Program-made: the position numbers and the translations under genes
Origin: Rhodobacteraceae bacterium Water-Bin34
GTDB taxonomy: Bacteria > Pseudomonadota > Alphaproteobacteria > Rhodobacterales > Rhodobacteraceae
Assembly (NCBI GenBank): GCA_900197625.1
Contig: FZLS01000004.1
Coordinates: forward strand, 1 to 64,000
Direction of reading: 5' to 3'
DNA length: 64,000 bases
Notes under the pieces: model-generated
Seen by the model: the letters and a program-made list of their open reading frames with translations, nothing else
What the model was told of the DNA's origin: nothing
The model's database searches: none
Shown: positions 43,370-50,406 of the stretch, one piece after another
Layout of the letters: each line of letters opens with the position of its first letter
How positions within the stretch are numbered: position 1 is the stretch's first letter

Positions 43370-45160
43370 TTAGATGTTTTCATTTGTAAACTGCAATTTA
43401 GCTAGCCTTGCATATAACCCGCCTTGTGAAACTAATTCACTATGTGTTCCTTGAGCTACTATTTTGCCTTCGTCCACTACAACAATACGATCAGCTTTTT
43501 TAACTGTTGCCAATCTATGCGCAATTATAATTGTTGTTCGTGTTCTTGCTAATGCTTCAACAGCTTCCTGAACAGCAAACTCACTTTCTGCATCCAGGGC
43601 ACTTGTTGCTTCGTCTAAAAGAAGAATAGGTGCGTCTCTTAAAATAGCTCTTGCTATCGCTAACCTTTGTTTCTGTCCACCAGAGAGCATGACACCTTGT
43701 TCTCCAACAAAACTCTCGTAACCATCAGGTAACATTTCTAGAAAATTATGTGCTGCAGCTGCTTTTGCAGCTTCTATTACTTCTTTGTCACTGGCATCAG
43801 GCCTACCGAAACGAATATTTTCCATAGCTGAAGTCCCAAAAATTACAGGATCTTGAGTAACTATTGATAGATGTTTTCGGAAGTCCTCTCTTTTCAAAGA
43901 GCTGATAGGTTTACCATCCAGCATAATCCTACCAGATGTAGGATCAAAAAATCTCATTAAAAGCTGAAAGATTGTTGACTTTCCAGCCCCAGACGGCCCC
44001 ACCAAAGCAATCGTTTCACCAGATTCAACCTTTAATGACAAAGTATCAAGTGCAGCAATATTAGGTCTCGAAGGGTAGAAAAAACTTATTTTTTCAAATT
44101 CAAGTTCACCTCTAACAGGAAAATCTAATTGATCTGGTGCTTCTGGGTCTTTTACCACATCTTCTGAATTCAATAATTCAATTAAACGTTCAGTTGCTCC
44201 GGCTGCCCTTTGCATTTCGCCCCAAAATTCAGCAAATGCTGTTACAGATGACCCTACTAAGACAGCATAGATTACAAACTGCACCAGCACACCAGCAGTC
44301 ATGTTGCCAGCTTTTACATCTCTTGCACCTATCCAAATAACAGCAACAACCCCTGTGAAAATCAAGAATATAACAATAGCTGTCATCAAAGCTCTTATTG
44401 TTACCCTTTTTCGAGTAGCATCATATGCTTCCTCAGTTAGTTTTGCAAAAAGTGTTCGTGATACAGCCTCATGAGTAAATGCTTGAACAGTTTGAGAAGC
44501 TAATAAACTTTCAGAAGCATTTCCTGAACTTTCTGCGATCTTATCTTGATTTATTTTACTTAATACCCTTACACGGCGTCCAATACCAAATATTGGAATT
44601 AAAATAAAAGGAACTATTAATAACACTAGTCCTGTTAATTTAGCTGAGGTTATAAATAATAAAATTAAACCTCCTACAAACATTATTGCATTACGTAGTG
44701 CATACGAAAGATATGATCCTATTACTGAAAGAATTAATGTCGTGTCCGTGGTAATTCTGCTTAAGACTTCGCCTGTCATGATGCGTTCATAAAAAGCAGG
44801 ACTCATTCCAATCATTTTATCATACACAGCGCGCCTTATATCTGCCACCACCCTCTCACCAAGCCTTGTAACTAGAGCATACCTTACAGCAGACCCTACA
44901 GCTAAAAGCCCAGCAACAAAAATTGCATATACAAAATAATTATCTAAAATGTCTAAATCTTCACTAAATCCATCAACAACCCCACGAACCGCTAGAGGTA
45001 AAATTAAAGATATTGCGGCAGTAAAAGTTAACATAAATAATGCAGCAGTTACCAAAATTTTATAGGGCTTTAGAAATGGAATAAGCCCACGCAATGCTGA
45101 CACATTTTTACCTTTTTTTCGGTCTTGGGATATTGCACGAGTTGATTCAGGGGTGGACAT
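43370..45160 (-). CDS. ABC exporter, fused membrane and ATPase domains (MsbA-like)
   Basis: A 596-aa half-transporter. Six helices (about 30-310) form an ABC type-1 exporter domain. The ATPase domain has Walker A G-P-S-G-A-G-K-S-T, Q-loop T-Q-D-P-V-I-F, signature L-S-G-G-Q-K-Q-R, Walker B I-L-L-L-D-E-A-T-S-A-L-D and the H-loop I-I-A-H-R-L. The closest groups are lipid or multidrug exporters (MsbA, BmrA). The substrate cannot be assigned. Its promoter region faces the tRNA-Gly gene. Confidence 0.9.
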   Translation of the reverse strand: MSTPESTRAISQDRKKGKNVSALRGLIPFLKPYKILVTAALFMLTFTAAISLILPLAVRGVVDGFSEDLDILDNYFVYAIFVAGLLAVGSAVRYALVTRLGERVVADIRRAVYDKMIGMSPAFYERIMTGEVLSRITTDTTLILSVIGSYLSYALRNAIMFVGGLILLFITSAKLTGLVLLIVPFILIPIFGIGRRVRVLSKINQDKIAESSGNASESLLASQTVQAFTHEAVSRTLFAKLTEEAYDATRKRVTIRALMTAIVIFLIFTGVVAVIWIGARDVKAGNMTAGVLVQFVIYAVLVGSSVTAFAEFWGEMQRAAGATERLIELLNSEDVVKDPEAPDQLDFPVRGELEFEKISFFYPSRPNIAALDTLSLKVESGETIALVGPSGAGKSTIFQLLMRFFDPTSGRIMLDGKPISSLKREDFRKHLSIVTQDPVIFGTSAMENIRFGRPDASDKEVIEAAKAAAAHNFLEMLPDGYESFVGEQGVMLSGGQKQRLAIARAILRDAPILLLDEATSALDAESEFAVQEAVEALARTRTTIIIAHRLATVKKADRIVVVDEGKIVAQGTHSELVSQGGLYARLAKLQFTNENI

Positions 45161-45262
45161 ATATTCAGCTTTCAGAATTTACTAATATCGATAGCGCGCA
45201 ATAGCAAAAGCATCAAGACAACAATCTGTACAAAATGGGTTTTTTATTTTTATGAAGATTTT

Positions 45263-45336
45263 TGGAGCGGATAGCGGGAATCGAACCCGCGTCATCAGCT
45301 TGGAAGGCTGAGGTCTTACCATTACACAATATCCGC
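45263..45336 (-). tRNA. tRNA-Gly (anticodon TCC)
   Basis: On the minus strand, acceptor GCGGATA/TATCCGC closes a standard cloverleaf with D arm, anticodon loop CTTCCAA (TCC, glycine) and T loop GGTTCGATTCC. The discriminator is T and the CCA end is encoded (45263-45265), for a total of 74 nt. Confidence 0.97.
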
Positions 45337-45427
45337 GTCTGGAATTCTTGTCCTATTTGAAACAACGTTTGGCGTCAATAAGTTAGTTCTACAATACCAA
45401 AACAAAATTAATATTTTTTTTGAAAAA

Positions 45428-46456
45428 TTACCAATTTCCAGTACAAAGCTCTCTAATTGAATAAAGCTTACCATCGTACCCTTGCAATGCAGATGTTTCA
45501 ATATTTTCTACTGATATGGGTGGATTCGGAGTGTAATTTATGAATTTTTCTAAAGCACCTTGAGTAAGATATTCATCAATTAGTTTTATCGCTAACTGAC
45601 CTTCATGAAGTGGAGATTGGAGTGTTGTACCATATTGCTTTCCTTCATCTAATAAACTTCTACTTCCATTACAAACTGCACCTATTGCAATAACATCTTG
45701 ACCAATAATTTTTCCAGCATCTTCAAAAGCTTTCAAAGCTCCAGTTAAAATTGAGTCATCCATTCCAAAAACAAAATCAATACTCTGATCTCCCATAGCT
45801 CCAATTAATTCTAAGGTTCCCTCATAACCATTCAGTCGGCCAAAACCTACTTCTGCATCACTTATTATTTTAAGGTCAGTTCCAGCAATTGCATTCTCAA
45901 AAGCATTAATTGTTAAATCATAACCAGTAAAGTCATGCGGATAGGATAAGACCGCTACATTAAACCCAAAGCCACCATTTTCTTTTTTTGAAGCAGCGGC
46001 TTCTCTCATCATATAACCGGCACTTCGCCCTCTTAAAGAAAAATCAGGACCCGCAAATCCAATAATATATTCTTTATCAAATTCATTTGGTAATTGATTA
46101 ACTTTCAAAACTGGAACACCAGTTTCTGCTAAAAGTTGCAATGCTTCTAAACCTGAAACATCGTCAGTTGGAAACCAAATAAAAGCATTTGGCAATTCAC
46201 CCAACGCTAGAAATTGTTGTATTTGTTGATTTTGCTGAGCCTGATTGAATTGGTTTTCAAATATACTTATTTCATAACCTTTTAATCCAGCCATACCTTT
46301 TAGGCCTCTAACATATTTTCCAATGTAAGCTTCTTTAACAGGCCCATTAAAAGAAACTATTAATCCCTTTGAATCTTCCGAAGCTTTTGCCGGAGTCGAG
46401 ATTATCATAAGTACAAATATACTTAGAAAATTAAATACATTTATAAAATTTTTCAT
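45428..46456 (-). CDS. Sugar-type ABC transporter substrate-binding protein (orphan)
   Basis: A 342-aa periplasmic protein with a signal peptide (M-K-N-F-I-N-V-F-N-F-L-S ... A-K-A). It has the two-lobed LacI/RbsB-like fold (Peripla_BP_4): I-V-S-F-N-G-P-V near residue 30, G-L-E-A-L-Q-L-L-A-E-T-G-V-P-V-L near 115, and D-F-V-F-G-M-D-D-S-I-L-T-G-A near 225. ATG 46456 has GGAAGGAAG upstream, so the longer frame to 46495 is not used. No permease or ATPase lies nearby. It follows the M20 hydrolase and M24 enzyme on the same strand, so its ligand may relate to theirs, for example an ectoine-like solute, but the family usually binds sugars. Confidence 0.82.
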   Translation of the reverse strand: MKNFINVFNFLSIFVLMIISTPAKASEDSKGLIVSFNGPVKEAYIGKYVRGLKGMAGLKGYEISIFENQFNQAQQNQQIQQFLALGELPNAFIWFPTDDVSGLEALQLLAETGVPVLKVNQLPNEFDKEYIIGFAGPDFSLRGRSAGYMMREAAASKKENGGFGFNVAVLSYPHDFTGYDLTINAFENAIAGTDLKIISDAEVGFGRLNGYEGTLELIGAMGDQSIDFVFGMDDSILTGALKAFEDAGKIIGQDVIAIGAVCNGSRSLLDEGKQYGTTLQSPLHEGQLAIKLIDEYLTQGALEKFINYTPNPPISVENIETSALQGYDGKLYSIRELCTGNW

Positions 46457-46507
46457 AACTTCCTTCCAAATACTTTCGCACATAGTTTCTTGCAATCGCT
46501 ATACTGG

Positions 46508-47662
46508 CTATACCAATTCATTTGCAAGTCGATCAAGCATTTTAAGGCACAACACAAGTTGGTTTTCAGAAACATACTCATCAGGTTTGTGGGCTTGCTC
46601 AATACTTCCAGGGCCGCATAACACTGAACTTATTCCAGCTCTACTAAATAATCCTGCTTCTGTACCAAAAGCTACTACTTCAGTTGAATTGCCACCAGTC
46701 AACTCTTGGACTATCTTTACAGCTTCACTGTCTGGATTTGGCTCTAGACCTTCAGTTTCAATACAAACAGTTTCAAATATATCTGCAGCTGGCGATATTT
46801 TTTTCATTTCAGGCCTTAAAACTTCATCCACATATCGCCCCATCTGGCCACGCAACCATTCTCTATCAGTGCGTTGGACCACTCGCATCTCCCATTCAAC
46901 CTCTGCTTTGCTTGGTATTACATTATGCGTTGTGCCTGAATGACACGCACAAACCGAAGAAGTGGAGTATGGTGGATTAAAACGAGATCCTTCAGGAGCC
47001 ATTCCTGGTAATTCTTGTCTGACTTCCATCAATTTATTAATAAATCGGTGCGCATACTCTAATGCATTAACGCATAATTCTGGTTGGCTAGAATGCCCCT
47101 CCAAGCCTTTAAATTCAGTTGTATATTCACACATACCTTTGTGGCCTTCTATTATACGCATAGAAGTTGGTTCACCAACTATACAAGCACTAGGCTTTAA
47201 ACCAGATTCAATTAATTGATTAACAAGTACTCGTGCGCCTAAACACCCAACTTCTTCATCATAAGTAAATGCAAAATGAAGCGGACGCTTTAAATTCATC
47301 TTTGCGTACTTTGGGACCATAGCTAAAGTTGAAGCGATGAAACCCTTCATATCACATGTTCCCCTTCCATAATATGCACCATTTTCATGCTTCATTTTAA
47401 ACGGATCACTAGACCAGTTTTGGCCAATAATGGGAACAACATCCGTGTGGCCAGATAAAATTATTCCACCATCACTATCTGGGCCTAAAGTTGCAAAAAT
47501 ATTTGCCTTTCCCTCTGCTTCAGACGATATTTCACATCTTGCACCATATGATTTTAAGTAATCACTTATCCAATCAATGCAATCTCTGTTACTCTCACTA
47601 GATATTGTTGGATAGCTAATTAATTTATCTAGAATTTCGATCGTTTTTTGAATTTCATTCAT
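46508..47662 (-). CDS. M20-family acetylornithine deacetylase-like hydrolase
   Basis: A 384-aa zinc amidohydrolase of the ArgE/DapE group. Ligand motifs are L-S-G-H-T-D-V-V-P near residue 70, the metal-bridging Asp in Y-G-R-G-T-C-D-M-K-G, the general base in T-Y-D-E-E-V-G-C-L-G-A near 130, V-G-E-P-T near 160, and the last His in G-S-I-E-Q-A-H-K-P near 355. The sequence fits acetylornithine deacetylase. It begins 1 base after the stop of the doeA-like gene, so the two are coupled. That position suggests it may remove the acetyl group from the product of ectoine hydrolysis. ArgE function in arginine metabolism is the alternative. Confidence 0.85.
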   Translation of the reverse strand: MNEIQKTIEILDKLISYPTISSESNRDCIDWISDYLKSYGARCEISSEAEGKANIFATLGPDSDGGIILSGHTDVVPIIGQNWSSDPFKMKHENGAYYGRGTCDMKGFIASTLAMVPKYAKMNLKRPLHFAFTYDEEVGCLGARVLVNQLIESGLKPSACIVGEPTSMRIIEGHKGMCEYTTEFKGLEGHSSQPELCVNALEYAHRFINKLMEVRQELPGMAPEGSRFNPPYSTSSVCACHSGTTHNVIPSKAEVEWEMRVVQRTDREWLRGQMGRYVDEVLRPEMKKISPAADIFETVCIETEGLEPNPDSEAVKIVQELTGGNSTEVVAFGTEAGLFSRAGISSVLCGPGSIEQAHKPDEYVSENQLVLCLKMLDRLANELV

Positions 47663-47663
47663 T

Positions 47664-48854
47664 TTAAGATTTCACAAATAATTTACGTGGGACATTTGCT
47701 AACGATTCAGCGATTCCGTCTTCTCGAATACGTAATGTTTCAGTTATTTCCAAACCCCAATCAGTCATCCATAATGCTGGCATGAAGTGAAAAGTCATAT
47801 TGGGCTTCAAAACTGTTTCATCACTTGGTCTGATAGAATATGTTCTTTCTCCCCAGTCAGGTGGATAGCTAATTCCGATAGGATAACCACACCGACCCTC
47901 TCTTTTTACACCATGCTTTTTCAAAACATTATAAAAAGCTCTAGCAACATCTCCTGCTGTATTACCAGAAATTGCTTTCGAAATTCCTGCCTCAATACCT
48001 TCAAGAACTACTTCTTCTGCGTGTGAAATATCTCTTGGGGGTTCACCCAACCAAATTGTACGTGACAAAGGAACATGATAATGCCGATGAACTCCTGCAA
48101 TTTCAAAAAAAGTACCTGAATTATTTGGAATTATTTTATCATTCCAAGTTAAATGCGCCGCAGTTGCTTCTTTGTTTGTAGGTAATAATGGACAAATTGC
48201 AGCATAATCACCTCCAAACAATCCATCCTCATCTTCTCCACCCCAAATACCTGTATGATATATTTCAGCGGCTACTTCATTTTTGCGCTTTCCTACTTCA
48301 AATATATCAAAAATTTTAGCATGCATTCGTTCAACTATTTGCCCAGCGCGTCGCATGTATTTTAATTCTTGGTCTGATTTTATCGCTCGACACCAATTTA
48401 TCAATCCAGTCGTATCAATAATTTTACCACTATGATTTGAAGATAGTGTATTGTGAGCTTTTGCTGAATAATAATAATTATCCATTTCAACACCAAGAGC
48501 CATGTCTTTCCACCCATAATCAGATATTATTTTAGACAAATCATGCATTGCATGATTGTCTGACATTACAAAATCATCAGTATAACCGTGAATGCGGTCA
48601 TTACTCATATAACATGTAAGTGTAGCCCCAATAGCATCCATTTTACGGCCCCAAAATATTGGATCTCCTTTAGGTCCAACTATCACTCCTTGATGAACAT
48701 AAAAACTCCAACCATCATAACCCGTTAGCCAGGCCATATTACTTGGATCACATGTAAAAAGAATTTCAACGTTATTAAGCTCCATAGACTTTCTAACTGA
48801 GTCTAATCTAGCTTCATATTCAGAACGAGAGAATGGGAGTTCTAAATTTGACAT
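47664..48854 (-). CDS. doeA: Ectoine hydrolase DoeA-like M24 enzyme
   Basis: A 396-aa creatinase/aminopeptidase-P-fold enzyme. The sequence follows ectoine hydrolase (DoeA/EutD) closely as I recall it: M-S-N-L-E-L-P-F-S-R-S-E-Y, then D-P-S-N-M-A-W-L-T-G-Y-D-G-W-S-F-Y-V-H-Q, V-E-M-D-N-Y-Y-Y-S, H-L-T-W-N-D, and G-Y-P-I-G-I-S-Y-P-P-D-W-G-E-R-T near 330. DoeA opens the ectoine ring to N-acetyl-diaminobutyrate. ATG 48854 begins the conserved N-terminus; a start at 48869 would add five residues. No doeB, doeC or doeD is in the window. A general Xaa-Pro peptidase is less likely. Confidence 0.82.
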   Translation of the reverse strand: MSNLELPFSRSEYEARLDSVRKSMELNNVEILFTCDPSNMAWLTGYDGWSFYVHQGVIVGPKGDPIFWGRKMDAIGATLTCYMSNDRIHGYTDDFVMSDNHAMHDLSKIISDYGWKDMALGVEMDNYYYSAKAHNTLSSNHSGKIIDTTGLINWCRAIKSDQELKYMRRAGQIVERMHAKIFDIFEVGKRKNEVAAEIYHTGIWGGEDEDGLFGGDYAAICPLLPTNKEATAAHLTWNDKIIPNNSGTFFEIAGVHRHYHVPLSRTIWLGEPPRDISHAEEVVLEGIEAGISKAISGNTAGDVARAFYNVLKKHGVKREGRCGYPIGISYPPDWGERTYSIRPSDETVLKPNMTFHFMPALWMTDWGLEITETLRIREDGIAESLANVPRKLFVKS

Positions 48855-48869
48855 CATAAAATCTTTCAA

Positions 48870-49069
48870 GGAACAATATGATTATTATTAAAGCAGTTTA
48901 AGAAATTAGCAAAAGAAAATGTAGTTTTTATTTTTAACTTTTATTTTAGATTAACAGCAAACAGACATTATTAAATTTATTTAATTGATGCCAGAATCTT
49001 ATATTTTTTTCAAAAATTAATTATAAAAATTTTATATTTCTCTTTTTAAAACTTAATTATGTTACATTC
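48870..49069. other. Gene-free AT-rich spacer between doeA and infC
   Basis: The spacer from the doeA start to infC is about 360 bases, the longest here without a protein or RNA gene. The first 200 bases are almost pure A/T, with no ORF, tRNA or clear repeat. They should hold the doeA promoter on the minus strand, but no convincing -35/-10 pair stands out. Confidence 0.6.
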
Positions 49070-49097
49070 TTACATTAATTTTATAAAAAACTATAAA
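49070..49097 (+). promoter_or_regulatory. Candidate sigma-70 promoter for infC
   Basis: TTACAT at 49070-49075 and TATAAA at 49092-49097 are separated by 16 bases and point towards infC. Transcription would begin near 49104 and give a leader of about 125 nt containing the hairpin at 49170-49202. In such AT-rich DNA similar pairs occur by chance. Confidence 0.4.
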
Positions 49098-49169
49098 ATA
49101 TATGGTATTTTTGTACACTAGGTAATCAATTGGCTTGACCTGAGGGCGTTCCCAATACAAGACAGTGTC

Positions 49170-49202
49170 ATTAATTTAGAATAGAATCTAAATTAATTTT
49201 TA
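49170..49202 (+). terminator. Terminator-like hairpin in the infC leader
   Basis: ATTAATTTAGA at 49170-49180 pairs perfectly with TCTAAATTAAT at 49187-49197 around ATAGAA, and five bases, mostly T, follow. It lies about 28 bases before the infC start codon. It could attenuate infC or end a short upstream RNA. The stem is weak because it is nearly all A-T. Confidence 0.5.
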
Positions 49203-49229
49203 CATTGGACAATAAAAGGACCAAAGACC

Positions 49230-49781
49230 ATAGCTCGTAGACCACATAACGCGCCACCACAGCGCGACACAGGACCTCTCGCGAACGAACGCGTAACATC
49301 ACCCGAAATCAGACTAATTGGTGCCGACGGAGAAAACGTAGGTGTAGTTTCACCTGAGCGCGGCAACGAATTAGCCCGCATAGCAGGATTAGATTTAGTT
49401 GTAATTTCGCCAAATGCACAACCACCAGTTTGTAAAATTATGGATTTGGGTAAGTTCAAATACGAACAACAAAAACGTGAAGCAGAAGCCCGTAAAAAAC
49501 AAAAAACAATTGAAATCAAAGAAGTAAAGTTTAGACCAAACACAGACACTCATGATTTTGATGTTAAAATGCGTAGCGTTTTTAAGTTTCTCGAAAATGG
49601 AGATAAAGTAAAAATTACAATGCGCTTCCGTGGAAGAGAAATGGCTCACCAGAATCTTGGCCTAGAACTGCTTAAACGTGTTGAAGGTGTTGTGATTGAA
49701 GCTGAAGCAGGCAAAATTGAAAATCATCCCAAAAGTGAAGGTCGTCAAATGACCATGCTTATCGGTCCTAATACCAAGTAA
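49230..49781 (+). CDS. infC: Translation initiation factor IF-3, AUA start codon
   Basis: IF-3 (183 aa) binds the 30S subunit and discriminates start codons. The frame runs in phase from ATA 49230 through [25 protein letters not shown] and [10 protein letters not shown] into the C-terminal domain K-F-K-Y-E-Q-Q-K-R and F-R-G-R-E-M-A-H. No ATG, GTG or TTG lies between the upstream stop and this ATA. AAAGGA is 9 nt before it. Non-canonical starts are a known self-regulating feature of infC (AUU in E. coli). A purely ATG-based call at 49440 would lose the N-terminal domain. Confidence 0.92.
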   Translation: MARRPHNAPPQRDTGPLANERVTSPEIRLIGADGENVGVVSPERGNELARIAGLDLVVISPNAQPPVCKIMDLGKFKYEQQKREAEARKKQKTIEIKEVKFRPNTDTHDFDVKMRSVFKFLENGDKVKITMRFRGREMAHQNLGLELLKRVEGVVIEAEAGKIENHPKSEGRQMTMLIGPNTK

Positions 49782-49796
49782 TTAAAAAATATATAA

Positions 49797-49824
49797 AAGA
49801 CTATCTAACTGATGGTCTTTTTTT
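49797..49824 (+). terminator. Intrinsic terminator of infC
   Basis: AAGACTATC at 49797-49805 pairs with GATGGTCTT at 49811-49819 (one G-U pair), and a run of T follows to 49824. It is 16 bases after the infC stop and well formed for a rho-independent terminator. Confidence 0.8.
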
Positions 49825-49834
49825 CTATCAAAAT

Positions 49835-50281
49835 CTATAAAAACCAAATCCATCTACCAGTCTTACTAAAATAACGTTCAGCCTCTTCTCCCATAGCTTC
49901 CATTAGTTTACGTTCTTCTGGTAAAACATAATTGTTTTTTAGAAAGAAAAATAACCAGACTGATGGTATTATTGCTTGAAATGAACCAAGACTTAATCCA
50001 AAGCCAAAAGATAACAATATCATCCCAAGATACATTGGATTACGCGACATTTTAAATGGCCCATCAACAATCAAGGTTGTTGGCTTTCTGCGGGGAATAA
50101 TTGTTGTGTTTTTACGTTTAAACCATATGGGACTTGCAATAATTAAATATAATCCTATTCCAATTATACCAGTATCAATTGCAAGAAATTGAAAAAAAAC
50201 TACTGGATAAATGAAATGCAACAATACAGCAAAGATCATTGAAATAAATGTCCAAACAGGTGGTATGTTAAAATTTTTCAT
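49835..50281 (-). CDS. Isoprenylcysteine methyltransferase-family (ICMT/PEMT) membrane protein
   Basis: A 148-aa membrane protein with about four helices. The C-terminal region has G-P-F-K-M-S-R-N-P-M-Y-L-G-M-I-L near residue 85 and E-E-R-K-L-M-E-A-M-G-E-E-A-E-R-Y near 125, the SAM-binding features of bacterial ICMT/phospholipid-methyltransferase-like proteins. The substrate is unknown. ATG 50281 was chosen; an alternative at 50335 adds 18 hydrophilic residues. Neither has a strong ribosome site. It is convergent with infC and downstream of acnA's terminator. Confidence 0.78.
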   Translation of the reverse strand: MKNFNIPPVWTFISMIFAVLLHFIYPVVFFQFLAIDTGIIGIGLYLIIASPIWFKRKNTTIIPRRKPTTLIVDGPFKMSRNPMYLGMILLSFGFGLSLGSFQAIIPSVWLFFFLKNNYVLPEERKLMEAMGEEAERYFSKTGRWIWFL

Positions 50282-50349
50282 TAATTTCAACCAATGCAAT
50301 TTCGTTTTTGAATCTTTATTGTAAAATAAAAACAAAAGTTAACTGCTTA

Positions 50350-50390
50350 AAAATAAAAAGGCCAGATTAATACTGGCCTTTTTTATTTTT
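50350..50390. terminator. Strong terminator after acnA
   Basis: AAAAAGGCCAG (50355-50365) pairs with CTGGCCTTTTT (50373-50383) around a 7-base loop, flanked by A- and T-rich arms on both sides. It is 17 bases past the acnA stop (minus strand) and can work in both directions. Confidence 0.88.
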
Positions 50391-50406
50391 AGATAATGAT
50401 ATTTTT

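Noticed and set aside
49440-49781. 113-aa ATG-started IF-3
   Set aside because: IF-3 homology continues in frame upstream to ATA 49230, so this ATG is internal.
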